Origin: Orychophragmus violaceus | Lineage: Eukaryota > Streptophyta > Magnoliopsida > Brassicales > Brassicaceae | DNA length: 64,000 bases | Direction of reading: 5' to 3' | NCBI GenBank assembly: GCA_030180135.1 | Contig: CM058234.1 | Coordinates: 2,666,001-2,730,000 of the forward strand | In this document: positions 33,729-48,607 of the stretch, one piece after another | Layout of the letters: the number at the start of each line of letters is the position of its first letter | Position numbering within the stretch: the first letter of the stretch is position 1 | Position numbers and translations under genes: made by a program | The notes under the pieces: generated by a model | Database searches by the model: none | What the model was told of the DNA's origin: nothing | The model's input: only the letters and a program-made list of their open reading frames with translations

Positions 33729-34669
33729 ATGTCTTCTCTCCCTCATCTCTTCCATATCCGATTTCGATTCTTACCAAAATCTGTCCGATTACAACCAACT
33801 CTCGGAAAATCTCAGGTAAAAATTGGTCCTTTCGTATTTTTATTCTCTGTTTGTTAAGATTTTATTTATTCTGCATAAACAAAATCAAGTCTTTGATCTT
33901 ATCGTTGGACATATTTTTCACGGGATTAAATTTGCAATTGCATGTAGATAAGATAGATGTAAAACTATTTCTCCTTTGCGATTATGTCTATAACATGACT
34001 TAGGAAACCCTTTTCAAACTCTTCATTTTCCGATTTCAGATCTTCGATCTTCAAAATCCTAACAAAATTTCATGATTTCTTTCTCTTATGATTTTTTAAA
34101 GTCTAATATGCCTTATTCACTGTTCTATTGATATTGTTCTTATATTTGCGAGTAAAATTTTCAGGAACATTTGTTTATGATTTGTGACAAAAACAAGGAG
34201 ACGCCGTTCAGATTCAAGCAACGTTTCATGCGAGATGAGGTGATATGTATTTAAAATTTAAAAGGATTCTCTGATTTTATTTCACTAATATATGCTTTGA
34301 TTGGAATTTTGATGAATGTTAGAGTAATTATTGTTCATGATTTGTTGTTCAAACTTTCTTTATTGTCCTCATTTTTAAGTTAAGTATAAGCTGATTTATT
34401 TTATTGATAAAAAACACACATAGTAGGCCTATTAGCTGAATTTTCGAGTTATCAGACAGAGACACATTTCAGATTATTTTTGAAAATCTAAGTTTTCTTT
34501 TACAATCCCTAATTTCATATACTTATTTAAATATAACTGATTATAAATGTATAATGATTCTTTTATATTGATTCTTTTTTCTTTCTTTTAGAGTGTAGAT
34601 TGTTTACAAATACATATATGCGGAAGACAGACTAATCGTCAACCTTACACAAAACCAATGACCATTTAA
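33729..34669 (+). CDS. Candidate small spliced gene inside the Helitron (unit 2), 79 aa
   Basis: Copy of 14853-15793. Exons 33729-33815, 34165-34239 and 34592-34669, unchanged in coding sequence and splice sites. Confidence 0.4.
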
Positions 34670-36634
34670 CATGTAAGTTCCCCTGTAAGTTATGTATCTT
34701 AGAATTGCTTTAAGAATATGAATATTAGTCTGTGAAACTACTTCTTTAAGATTTTCTGTAAAACTTAAAACTTGTTTAGTAATATAGGGAATTGACTTAT
34801 GTTTGGGCAATGATTCAAATTAGTCAATTGATGTTCTGTAAACCCTCTTTTTGAGTTTGACTAAGATATGCATATCTAAGTATTGTCGTTGCTTTATGTT
34901 ATTGAATTGGTTTTATGTATTAGATTTCAGTCATTTTATGTTGAACTCTAATTTTTCTTAGTTGTTGTATATGTTTACAGCTTGTTGTTTGTTTTATATA
35001 AAATTAATATTTTATTTGTATTATGTCCTACCAATTTTTTGCTTTAAGATTAGATTTCGGTTTACCATCTAGAGGCAACGGATCATTTCATTTTTTTTTT
35101 GAAAAAGCTAAGTTATTCTTTAAGAATCTCTAAATTTATATTCTTAAGAATCTCTAAATGATATAGTTGTTTAAATATAACTCATAAATAACTTTAAAAT
35201 TTATAAACGCATATTTATTCTTTTTATATTGATTATCTTCTTTTTTAACTTTTACAATTTATATTGTGTTTCAAATACATATATGCAGAAGACAAACTAT
35301 GCTTGTCAACCTTATACAAAACCACTAACCATTTTAAAAGTAAGTTCCTCTATAAGTTCTGTATTTATAATTGCTTTAGGAATGTGAATATCAGCTCTGA
35401 AACTATTTCTTTAAGATTTTATGTATAACTTAAAACTTTTTAGTAATATAGGGAATTTATTAATGTTTGGGTGACTATTTTAAATGTTACAAATTATACA
35501 ATTAATGTTCTTTTAAACCTTCTTTCCAATTGACTAAGATATGCAATTTTTATGGTCGAAGATATGCATATTTAAGTAGTGTCGTTGCTCTATGTTATTG
35601 AATTGGCTTTTCTGTATCAGATTTTTGTCATTTTCTTTTACACTCTAATTGTCTAAAGTTGTTACATACGTTTATAGCTTGTTGTTTGTTTTATATATAC
35701 ATAATATATGGTTTGTAATCTGAGATGCCGATTTTTTTCTTGCTTTAAGTCCACATTATAGCCTTTAGGTTGAAAGATTCAACTGATAGGCTGCAATGCA
35801 AGCTTCTCAATTATCGAACAACAACACAAAATGTTCATATTAAAGCTAAGTTATTCTTATATCAAACTATCTTTATTGTACTCATTGATAAATATCAAAG
35901 ATATTACTTGTAAGCTGATTTACTTTATTGATTGCCTACATGAGACTTTTGCACGGTAAACATAGATTAAAAACACAGATAATAGGCGTTGGCTAACTTT
36001 CTGCTTACCAGTTAGAGGAAACTGATCATTCAGATTTATTTTGAAAAGCTAAGTTATTCTTCTCTATGTTTAAATATAACTGACATATACCTTTTAAACT
36101 TTTAAATGTATATTTACTGTCATTATGTTATTTTATATTAATTATTTTTGTTACTTTTACAGTATAGATTGTTTTCCAATACATATATGCACAGACATTT
36201 TAAGATTGTCAACCTTACGACAACACAATTGACCATTCAAAAAAGTAAGTTCCTATTAAACTTTTGTATTTTAGAGTTGCTTTAGGAATATAACCGAAAA
36301 CTAATAGATATGTATGAAATTTAACTGAAAACGGATAGATATGTATGAAATGGAACTAAATACTCATAGATAGGTATTGGAAATCTGTTTGATAGTTTAT
36401 TTCATGTTTAGATTACTGTATTATGCTTTAATGTTTTGTAATAATATCTATGTAAGGCAAAATTTTAGGTCAAACAAATATGAAATTATTAAATTTAAGA
36501 AGACTTTGCAAAATCTTCTTAAATAAAAATAGCTATATGAAATGAAAATATGAATGTCTGTAAAGTCATAGAATAGTAATGCCCAAACTAAAAAACAACC
36601 AAATTCTCAAACCAACATAAAAAACTTAGAGATT

Positions 36635-39600
36635 TTAAAAAATTTCTTTGAAGACCACATTCTTCTTTTCTTTCTGGGGTTTTCCATCCTTGTCAACAAT
36701 TAAAATTTTCAAACCCTTTTTATAGGTTATTCTAGAAATAGCCACATAGAACTGCCCATGAGAATATACATGTCAGGGTAGAAACAACCCTATTTTTGAA
36801 AGAGATTACCCTTGACTCTTATTAATCGTCATGCCAAGCGCCATTGCGAGAGGAAGTTGACAGCTTCTCGTTTTGAATGGCAGCTTAGCATCCGATGGTG
36901 ATATTGACAGTTGAGGAATTGTTATTCTTTCCCCAACTTTTTCTCCTGTTATAATCCTTGCCCCTACCATGAAATCATACATCTATGTAATTTGTAGTCT
37001 AATACCTTAATCCACTTGTAAGATCAATATTTCTCTACAACATCACAATATATCCAATCTTCAATCAAAGGTTATGATTTAGTAAACCAGATGTTTTGAT
37101 ACTATTAAGAAAATCAGGAGTGAGAGCCTGGTCGTTTGCGGATTTTATATCAAATGGATATATACTGTCGTAGCTTAGGTAGATCTTCTCCTCACTTGAT
37201 TCAAAAAAAACACACATTCATTTAGTTCATAATCAGGCTACGAATAAAGTTTATTTAAGAATATTGACTAACCGCTAAGCTTGTACAATATGTGATTTTT
37301 ATCGTGTTGACATCCTCATTCGTAGGACAGAGAATTGCTCTTTCTTGGAAAAACTTTGGATCATTTTTTCGTCAAATTCTCTCAATCTCCATGTACTTTC
37401 TTGCAAATGCACTTTATTGGATCTTCAACATTAGTTATAAGAAACTTATATGGAATAGTAATTAAATCATCACTATCATTGTCTCCACCAACATTTTCAT
37501 CTCCAACATCTAAAATTCATTCTAAAAACTGCTGAATTGCTTTTGCCTCCCCAACACTATGATTATTTGCTTGAAGTCACATATTCTGTGTTAACTTGAG
37601 GACCTTGCAATGCTTCTAAATGTAAGATAAATTAAGTGCAGCCATACAAATTTCCGCTCTTCCAATACCATGAATTACTGGTAATACTTTCTTGAAATCA
37701 CCTCCAAAAAACAACTACCTGCCACCAAAAGACTTATTATCTTTAGAACCAAGAATGTATGCCAAACTTCTAACTAAAGATTTTAAGCAATGTATGCTAA
37801 TCATTAGTGCTTCATCCCAAATTATAAGGGATGCTTCTTTCACTAAGTTTGCTTGGCAGGTTATGGGTTGCATTGAACATCTCGAAAACTCATCTGGATT
37901 GATGGGTATCCCAAACCTCGAATGAGCAGTCCTTTCTCTTGGTAACCAAAGAGAAGAGATACCACTTGACTCAACAATCAAAAAAGCATCTCCCCCAACA
38001 TCTAATGGTTGATGATAGTAATCTTCACATAAATGGTTTCCATGTTCCACCAAAACCATAAAAAAACACTCCTCCTTGTTTTGATAAAACAGCGCCAACA
38101 ATCTCATCGTATAACAGCCTCTGCTCATCGATCAATTTTTGTATGTCACGATCATAATTTCTTTTAACTCATCTCTATTGTAACTCCGATCATTCATTAT
38201 AAGAACATTCGATCTGTCAGCAATATCTCTATTTGGCTTAGGTATAACTTCAAATCTCGCTAGAGAAGTTCCATTACTCTTCAAAATATTTTTAATTTCA
38301 AGAAGAGCATACTCTTTTTTGTCCTCATTACTTAAACAAGTCTTACAAAAGAAAAAAAGGTTTGTTATATCAAAACAACATTATCCATCTATAACAATCA
38401 ATTTCAAACTCGTATTCTAAATTTATTTAACTTGGTATATTCAAATGTTTCCTCATATTATGCTCAATATCTTCTAAAAGAAACTCCCACGTATTTTCAA
38501 AATCTTCTTCCAACTTCGTTAGAGTATCTGACATAAGCATAATAACAAATATATGATGCAAATGTGAACAAGAACTTGTAAAACTTCTCCTTATGATATC
38601 ATCAATATACTCTTGGCCGTCCTCTAGCAGTCCTCTAGCAAAACATGTCTCTTTGTAAGACTTATATTGAATGCCATTAAATGTTTTGATGTCATTGAAA
38701 GATGTTACTCCTCTCAAAACGTTAAGTAGGACTCGCAAACAGTAAGCCCCTTCAATTGATCTTGGTGCATAATTGATTCATACAATATTGAAGTGTTTTC
38801 CTCACTTCAAATCATTTCTCCTTATTATTCCAATGAAACTTTGTAGGAATTTGTGCATAAGTTGACTTTATCGCTTCAGCGTTCATATTATTCAGTTCAA
38901 ACCAACTTAGTAGCATTGTTTTCTCAAAAGAACACATGTTGTGATTTCTTCATATGTATCATCATACTTGAACAAAATAATTTATTTCCCTGGTAGATGG
39001 AATGTCATTTTCTCAAGTGGTACATATAGATAGTTTATAGGAAAATTCTCCAAACAGCCTTGCATGCAGAGACGTATCCACAAAATAAGCACGGGTCACA
39101 ATTATCAATATTCATACATTTATTCATTTTCTAAATTTATATAGTTGCTACAAACAAACTAAACAAACATGCAACCAAAGAAGTCTTTTTCGTTTTTCAT
39201 CTCCTACTTTTCCTTTCTTTCTTACTAATCGGGTGTCATGTAGCTTGTTTTTTTTTTTTTTTTTTCATGTAGCTTGTTGGTTTGGTGGTTCCATCACAAC
39301 ATCAAACGATATTTTCTTTTATTGATATACTTAAATAAGTACTTGATTAACCTAGAATGATTGCACCATTCTACGTTAATATGAGCTCGGTAACGTAGGG
39401 ATATAATTTTGTTATAGGGTACGACATATCTATTATCCAACTTAAAGCTATTTTTTCTCAACAAACTGATTTGTTGATTCACATCTTCTATAAATTGGAA
39501 ACTCTTCTTTGATAACTGAAGTCATTTCTACATGGGGTTTAGGATATAGCTTAGAGCATTTACCATTTTTCATACATGGTGAATTCATGTTCATAGTACA

Positions 39601-42600
39601 AGGTCCATGAATCATCATATCTTTAACCGCTTCATACAACTCATGATCTTCTAATTTGTCAAAAATCTGTGCAAGTATGATCTTTTCAATGTTATCGGTA
39701 GTAGAAAACTTGGAATTAGTATGCATGAAGATAAACTGTGAGCATGAGGCAGCCCACGTTTTTGAAATTCAATTGTATACATCATTGACAAATACAAAAA
39801 GATTAAAACGAATATTAGTACATACAAAGAATTTGATCACGATTTGAAAATCCTTATTTAACATGTAATCTCAACAGAGTAGTTCACTTACATGCCATTG
39901 TCTTTCCGAAGATATGTTTGACAATTAAATCACGCATCAAAGATTCTAGCATCAGCTTGAACATCCTACAAAGTATGTATGACCTATCATTATGTTTGAG
40001 ATTGTGCTCCTTTAGAAATCTTGAGATTTCATGCCACTTAGAGTTGCATGTAAAGGTTATGAATAGATATGGGAATCCAAAATTTTTGCATATCGCCATA
40101 GCATTAGATATAGGTTCTTCATGTATCTTGCTCCACCAGTGAAAGAAGCTAGTTGATAATATCTTTTCCCTTGTTCATGCATATCAGTTGCTCCTTCACT
40201 CTCAGCTTCTTTGATGGATTCATATGAATCTGATCTCAAAAAGTCTGCTTAAGATTTAAATAACGTAACCTGTTAGACTCTATGATTGTATAGGAATAAC
40301 CCAAAAACTGTAGAAACAATCGTTTATAATGCAGAACAATATGCTACTCGTTCTTTCTTTCTTGTAGACGATAAGCAAACCATTTTCTCATGCTTATAGT
40401 TTCCCTCTTGTGTTTTCCAATAGCAGGGGTGTTGGGATTGTGTCCTGAAATCACATTGTACTTACTCTAAAGATAATTGTATTGTCGAGATCGGACAATT
40501 CATGTGATATTGGGTAGTCATAATGTTTTGCTAGAAACAGCTTATGACAAATGAGTTGTAACTCATTTCTAGTATCATGTGAACCTACAGGGTCACACAC
40601 CTAAGCAAGTTGGATACGCTTTGTATGGGATTGATCATTGGCATATGGTCCGATCAATGTGTATTGGATACACATTGAATTCGTGTTTTAAGAGGTGTGT
40701 CGATCGATGCCATTAGTGCGTCGATCGATACAAGAGGTGTGTCGATCGACACCATTGGGTGCATCGATCGACACTAGGTCGATACCGAAACTGAAGTTAC
40801 GGTTTGTAAACCGTGGGCCTATTTATAGGAGCCATGATACACGACCTAAGAGGGCGAGCCATCAGAGAGTTTTTCTTGACAGAAAAACAGACCCTCTTCC
40901 TCTAGAAACACGTAGAAATCCCAGGAGATCCGATTCCCGGCACTAGCATTCCGGCGGATTCCAGCTTGTGTGCGTGTGGACTAAGGTAGAGGCGCAGCGA
41001 TTGAGGCGCTCTAGATCTCGTTTACCTGCTCCAATTTCCGCTGCCAATCTCCAGGTAAAGACGAGGTCAGTTCTTAGATTCAATAAAATAGACCCTAGAT
41101 CCTAGGCTTCAGGAACAAGATGGAATTCTGAAACTGTTAGAATTGGCCGAGTTTCTTCAAGGGGTTGATCTTTTTATTTATTTATTCAACTCTAAATATT
41201 CTTCCCCATTTGTGAAAGTCAGTTGAAGAGCAAGATATGATGGCTGTATTTCACTTATCCTTTCAAGCATACCAATTATCTTATCCTCCAAAACAATATA
41301 TCGATCGTCCATTTCCAAATCAAAATCATTTGGGATTAGGGCCGCAACTTCAGAAGTTTTAGGCGTATGATATATCCTTCCATCTTTCTTGCTGATCGAA
41401 ATCTATTAACATATTGATTGAGTTCATCTAACATCGTGATGAAAGAGTCAATTATATGTTTCTTCAAAATCTGTTTCTTAGCACTTTTATCAGACTTCTT
41501 GTTTTTACTGCAATAAGAAGCAAAAATAGATTAATTAGTTAGTTAAATCAATGTAGACTAAGCAACATTATAACATGGATCTTGGACAATCAAAATAAAA
41601 TACGTAACCTCATAACATAATCTTTGTTGTCTATATCATTTTGAGTGTCAACAATATAGCTAGAGCTATGGGAATTAGAGGTTTTCACCAGGTTGCGGTT
41701 TTAAACTACTCACTAAATTGTAGTTTTCACCTTAAAGCTGAAACTTTTGTGGTCCTTTTTGACGACGCGATCGACCTTACCCCCAAGTGATGTAAAAGAG
41801 AAAACCATATTGAGTGGCATGGTATTCTCATACTAATATTTACATATTTCACTATCCTCATTAAGCAGTTTTCTCAAAAATTCTGGAGACTGTTTAAGTA
41901 GGGGCAACTCAACTTGACCATCACCACAACATAGTGTAAATTTAGCGTTCCTTTTTACTGTTTTGTTTACACGCTTACCAAACCACATTATAGCTCCACA
42001 ATATTCACATGTTCTCGTAGGATCACCTTCGCCGACGTATTTTGTAAATACAGACGGTATCAGAGGTTTATAATGATAGTTTCATATATGTTACTACTAC
42101 ATAGTAAATGATTCTATTTAAATAAAAATATTATACCGATAATTTTATTTTGAGCATCGTGTTTTTCCGGTTTTGTATTATGAAAAGTGTATTTAAAAAT
42201 CTTGGCCATTGAACAAATTTGGTCTCGTTGTGTCTTTATTTCTTCTTCTACATTAATCTCTTCATCAGGAATGAATAATTCCGAACATGTATCATTGTCT
42301 TCACTACCGCAGTCATAAACTTGTTCAGTATAATCTTTAGTATAACCTCTGCTTATTAAGAGAACACTAATAATGAGGTAGTAAACATATGTAGTTTATA
42401 CAATATATGTCATAATCGTACTATATGAATAATATTCCTCATCTGCATAATCATCTTCATCTTCGACATGATTAAAGTCATCAATGTGCTCATGATCTGG
42501 ATTTGAATTTTGCATGCAATTCTCTATCAAAAACGAAATGGCCTGTCTTTTGATCTGTTGACTTTGGTAAATATCTTTGTATGATAAATACATTAGTGAT

Positions 42601-43234
42601 ATGAACATCCAATATCTCATTGCATATTGTACTTCCAGATGTTCCTACTTTTTTAAATTTATTGTGGGCTATTACAAAATGATAAGTACAATAGTTATTG
42701 AATGATATCCATTTCGTAACATATTAAATGGGAAACAGATAAAATGTTCAAAATATAAAAACATGATGATGTTTGTCGTCATAAGTTTACATCCTTTTCT
42801 GAATTTGTCGCCTTCGTTTAGGTAGTACTATCGTTTGAGTTTCTACATAAATCTCATTAGCATAATTATATGTATAACAAAATAACGTCAAATTCAAACT
42901 ATGTAAATCACATATTAGTAAAAGTAGGTAGATTTACTAATATATGTTCCATCTTCTTGCAAACCTTATCAATATAAGTTATTTACCCATGTTTGAACAC
43001 TTGGATTGTGTAGATGTATCGAAACTCCTTTGGCGGTATGATTGCACCTTTGCTCAGCCACCATCAAGTATGTTTGTAATATCTCCTAAAATTCTACCGA
43101 AAACACATGAAGTTGGAATGGAATTAGGTATTTTTCTGTGAAATAAATTCATCATATACATTCTGAAAAGCACTCTCCTTCGTAGTCCTCTTCCGTTTTT
43201 GTGATTCCCCAATTTTGTATTTTTTTGCTTCCAT
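36635..43234 (-). pseudogene. Helitron Rep-helicase pseudogene spanning units 2 and 3
   Basis: Copy of the relic at 17762-24361 with the same order, the same solo LTR (40430-41159) and the same shared defects: the stop after RKNE, the frameshift before RSDSYESI and the ruined Walker A. Because the breaks are shared, the element was already dead before the array was amplified. No restored function is expected. Confidence 0.9.
40430..41159 (+). mobile_element. Solo LTR (730 bp) inserted in the Helitron, units 2/3
   Basis: Same length, ends and AGGGG flanks as the copy at 21557-22286. Being at the same site in every unit, it was inserted before the array was amplified. Confidence 0.9.
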
Positions 43235-44770
43235 TTCGACAATGTTCTTCATCAACAATGCATTTTTCAAATCTGATATGTTATAGATTTTGCAGAATGA
43301 AGTCTCTAGGGTGAACCAATTAATCTTAGTAAAATATTAGAAAAAATCCATAAGTAAAATATACGTTTTAAGTATATTTAGGATAGTTTGTTTTAGTTAT
43401 TTGATTTATCAAATGTCTATTAAACTACCCTTAATACTACCATATGCCTATTGTTATATACATCCATTGGTAATCGAACTTATCAGAATCCTTTCAGGTA
43501 ATTGTGTTGTCTGGTTAGTATGACATGTGTTGAAAATTTTGATGGTTCTCAATTTTAGTTTAATTAAATTTGTAAGTTAAAAACTTATAAACACTTTATG
43601 ATATTCACAATTTAATGATTAAATTTTCTAACTTTTACAGGTCTCTTTCTGATCTTATATATATATAGAAGAAGGACATTTGAATCAATGGAGAATGATG
43701 ACCACTTCATCTCACAGACCAAATAGTGAGTTTTCTATTGAACCAAATATATTTTGTAGTGAATTAGGAATGCAATCTTATAACTGATAGATAGGTTAGG
43801 TTACTCGGATTTGATATTAGGTATGCATGTTTAGGTAAGTAAAAACCATTATTATAATTAAAATAATAAACAATAACTCAAAGTTAACATAACTAAAGTT
43901 AACTAAAAGTTTTTGAAAAACCAATAAAACCAAAACAAATTAAAAATGACGTCAAAAATAAAACAAAAACAAAAACAAAAACTATGTCCATGTTTGAAAA
44001 AGCTGATTCATCTTTTCTTTGTTTTCAACTCGTCCTCAGTCATCTTTTAGAATTTTATTCTTTTGGTGCATTGCTTCTTTGGTGTCGAAGTAAGGTCATA
44101 AGCATGCCCATTTTCTTCACCTGAATGTTTTGAGGAAGGTGTGGTTCATCAGTGTTTTCTTGAATGTCCATAAAAAGTAGAGATTCCTTGTGTAGGTTTT
44201 AAAATTAAATGGATCAAAATAGGATACCAAAATATTGTTACCTAAAATGTAGATGTTGATTAATGAAGGTATACTATTTAGAATTATCTATAGAAATAGT
44301 ATAACTTATCAATTGTTATGTTTCTAAATTTTTAATGGAATATTAATGTTTGTTTCCTAGTTAAGTGATTTTCGGAATTTAAAATTAAGCAATCTCGATT
44401 TCAAATGTATATTTACTATATTTATATTTAATATTATCTATAGAGTATAACTTCGCAGTTATTAGGTTTCTAATTTTTTCTAAAACTAATAATGTTTGTT
44501 ACATAGTTAAAAGATTTTCGAAATCAATGGTTGTGACTGTATGTAGATTTTCTTATTTCCAAATGAAGCAATATCGATTTCAGTTAGCAAGGCATATTTA
44601 ATATTCAGGTTTTTAGGATTATTTATAAAGTATAATTAGCAGTTATCATGTTTCAAAGTTTTTTAAAAACTATTAATGTTTGTTACCTAGTTAAGATTTT
44701 CGGAATTAAAGGTTTTAACTATATGTAGATTTCAGAATTCAAATGAAGCAACCTCTATTTAATATAGCAA

Positions 44771-45822
44771 GACATATTTAATATTTATTAGTTGTTTGGA
44801 AATCAGTTTTGTATCATTATATATACATAATATAAGTATATGTATAACCATTAAAAATGTATACCCATAAGATATATAAACTATTATTTAAATATTTAGT
44901 ACGTATATTAGTTTCATTGCTACATAATTGAAAAAGAAAAAACATATGTGAAGTATACATGCAGATGACCGAAGAGGGCATAATATATCATATAGCAAGG
45001 CATATATAATATTTATTGGTTGTTTGGAAATCGGTTTTTGTATCATTATATATATACATAATATAAGTTTATGTATAACTATTAAAAAATGTAGACCCAT
45101 AAAATATAAAAACTATTATTTAAGTATTTAGTATGTATATTAGTTTGAATTTATTATATAGTAAGTATAATATATTTCCATATTTGTTTAGGTTAAATTT
45201 TAATTGCTACATAATTAAAAAAGCATAAAATATGTGAAGTATGCATGCAGATGACGGAAGAGGAATATTTAATATTTGTTAGTTGTTTGAAAATCGGTTT
45301 TTGTATCATTATATATATACATAATATAAGTATATATAACCATTAAAAATGTAGGCCCATAAGATATATAAAAACTATTATTTAAATATTTAGTATGTAT
45401 ATTAGTTTTAATTTATTATACAGTAAGTATAATATATTTTCATTTTTGTGTAGGCAAAATTTTCATTGCTACATAATTTAAAAAGCAAAAAATATGTGAA
45501 GTATGCATGCAGATGACCGAAAAGGGCATAATATATCATATAGCAAGGCATATTTAATATTTATTAGTTGTTTGGAAATCTGTTATTATATCATTATGTA
45601 TACATGATATAAGCATATTTTTAACTATTTAAAAATGTAGATCCATAAGATATATAAAAACTATTGTTTAAATATTTAGTATGTATATTAGTTTGAATTT
45701 ATTATACAGTAAATATAATATATTTCACATCTGTGTAGGTTATATTTTCTACATAATTGAAAAAACAAAAAATATTTGAAGTATGCATGGAGATGACCTA
45801 AGATGGCATAATATATTATATA
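44771..45822. repeat. Tandem array of four repeats of about 230-280 bp (unit 3)
   Basis: Copy of the block at 7019-8070. Confidence 0.85.
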
Positions 45823-46476
45823 CCCGTATAATATGAAATGTTATGGTCTAATATGAAATGTATACATGAACAAATGTTACTTTTTCAGACTCTATTTTTG
45901 TAATAGCATTGATATTAGACAATATGATTACACGAAAACCTTCTTTTATTATTATTATTTTTTTCTTTTATCTTCGTAGTATATATGATAGATTTAGTTC
46001 AGTTATATATATTTTCTAACTCTAATCCCTTTTAGTCGAAAATTTTTAGTCGAACTTTCGACTAAAATAAAATCACTTTATAACCCAGATCGAACTAAAC
46101 CAAACTAAATTAAATTGAACTAAACTAAATTCAAACCGAACACAATATATATAAACCAAAACTTGTTATGTTGAGTTTGACTGTAGTTTTATAGGATCAA
46201 ATTAACCAAACCAAGCCTAGACCAAACTCATAACAAATCCGAAATAATTTGACAATATCAAAAATTAGTTTATTGCGGAAATTTAGCAGAAAATCTCAAT
46301 ACATCAGAAATGTTTTGAGAAAATTTTCAGTCTCTAGAGATCTAAGCCTCAACAGAAAACTGAAGGAAATCTGAGAAACATTATCCAGAAAACTGATGGA
46401 AATGAAAAAAGACATTTTAAACTGAAGAAAAAAGGACAAACGGATAAAGTTTTTTTGTTGTTGTTGAGAAGACAAG

Positions 46477-48526
46477 TCAATGTTCCTCGTCAACTATTTC
46501 AGGTTCAGTGCTGAAAGCTAGGGCTTCAGCGTAGATGAACTCCTTAATCTGCTCCTCTGTGAATGGATATTCCTCGAAATCGAAGAAGGGCGTCGTGCAC
46601 ACTGGTTCATCTTCAGGGTCGTGCCAAGTTTTGAAATATGGATGAGAAATCGCTTCATCAACTGCACATAGGGCAAGAAAATAGCGATATAAGAGTCTAA
46701 ATCAAGACTGCAAAGAGTCTCAAGAGAATGTGCTCTGAACGTACTAACCTGTGATTCTCTTCCTAGGGTCAAACTTGAGCATCTTCTCCATCAAGTCAAT
46801 AGCTAAGTAAGGCACGTTTGGGAAATTTTCAAAGAAAGATTGGCGAGAAAAACTAGGAAGTCGCCTTAAATATCGCTTAGCATATTCATTCAACGATCCA
46901 AGGTCTTCTTCTGATGGAGATCCTATGAACTGCAAATCAAAGTGCAAGACTTTATCTTCTAAGTATGTTAAGAGACAGAACAAGGGTTTAACTTAAACTT
47001 TATTTACCTCAAGAATCAAACGAAGCTGATGAGCAGGATCTCTACCGGGGAAGATCGGTAGGCGAGTCAACAGCTCCAAGAAAATACAGCCAACAGACCA
47101 GATATCTACAGCTGAAGTATAAGCAGAAGAGTTCAACAGAAGTTCCGGTGCACGGTACCATCTTGTGACAACATACTGAGTCATTGCATGACCCTCTGAA
47201 GTAGCACGAGCAAGACCGAAGTCACCGATCTTTAACGTACATTCCTCATTCACGAGGAGATTGCTTGGTTTTAAATCTCTATGTAACACATTGGCTGAGT
47301 GAATGTACTTTAGTCCGCGCAGGATTTGGTACAATAAATACTGCAAAAAATGTAAAAATTAACACTTTCAAGCTCTCTAAACAAATGATTTAAGCTAAGT
47401 AAATAAAAATATATATATATTCAAACTCAAACCTCGATATGATCTGGCCCTAGTTCTTGACCGGAGTATATGATTTTATGAAGGTCAGTGTCCATCCGTT
47501 CATATGCAATGTATACATCTTCAAAAGCATCTTTCTGAGGAGGCAATATTATGTCTTTGATTCCAATAATCTATCAAAATGGTATTTACTTAGATATTAG
47601 GTATTTAATGTTTTGTTTTAAACCAATTTTTTTTTGATGAAATCATACTGACATTTTCATGCTCCAAGTGACGAAGAAGCTTGATTTCACGGAGAGTTCT
47701 CTTTGCTTGGACATTGTTTTCAAATGCATGAAGTATTTTCTTTATTGCTACATTTTCATTGGTCTCCGAGTCCATTGCAGAACTGTTAAAAACAATAAAA
47801 ATGAATTAAATTATACTAATTTGTTAATGATATTCATCTTGTGCCCGGGGTTCAAACCCTTTTTAATACGAAGAAGTAAATCTTTAAATTGAATTATCTA
47901 AAAGCTAATTTTGGATCTAAAACCCGAAATTTTCACAATATTCATAAAAAATCAGCGCAACCAGAATTAGAACACAAAGATCACATAATGGTTTTTTTTT
48001 TTTACAATATTCATCAAAAAGACATATCTCAAACTTGTCCGAGGTTCAATTCTAATGAAATGTAAAAAGTGTTCAAAAACAATATATATTGCATCAAAAC
48101 TTCCAGATTCTTACAAAATTTTAAGAGTTCCACTAATATATATAGGATGGATATATATATGTGTTATGAAAGTTGGATAATTTCTCATAAACCCTAAACA
48201 TGAAAATAAGGATGGATGTCCTCTTTCAGAATTGAAGTTTCACTGAAGAAAATTTTACAGAAAATTACAAGTATGTTATAAGGACATTACCAGACGAGGC
48301 CATAAGCACCTCTGCCAAGAGGTATGATCGGTGGCTTATACTTAGCGGTGAGCTCAAAGCTATTAGCACCTATGTTGTATTGTATGTATCTGCCGTCATG
48401 GCTGGGAATGGCAGGATACTTCTCAACCGCGAGGACTTCAGGTGACACTTCAGGTGACGTAGACGACTGAGCGTCGGTAACTTCGCCGTCAGTTTCCATC
48501 GTCTTTGCATCATTAGTTGGGGCCAT
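46477..48526 (-). CDS. MPK10: MAP kinase, MPK10-like (copy 3), six exons, 400 aa
   Basis: Third copy. Exons: 48526-48291, 47782-47653, 47570-47433, 47340-47008, 46929-46749, 46661-46477. The protein is the same as copies 1 and 2 in the segments compared, with TQY in the activation loop. The intron 1 T run is 12 long and the intron 3 TA repeat resembles copy 1. The gene sits in the part of unit 3 that is still almost identical to unit 2, left of the more diverged region. Confidence 0.93.
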
Positions 48527-48607
48527 GACTGCTCAAATTCTTACAGTTTGGGTGTAAGTATTTGTTTTCTCTTTCAAAAGAAATGGTGAGAATAGGCAAC
48601 ATATATA

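Larger units (their letters stand above)
22193..41065. repeat. Array unit 2 (18,873 bp direct repeat)
   Basis: Second head-to-tail unit with the same gene order and orientation as unit 1. It shares the short 4-bp deletion (TTAA, near 36115) with unit 3. Its G run in the upstream gene fragment is 10 long. It contains MPK10 copy 2. Confidence 0.97.
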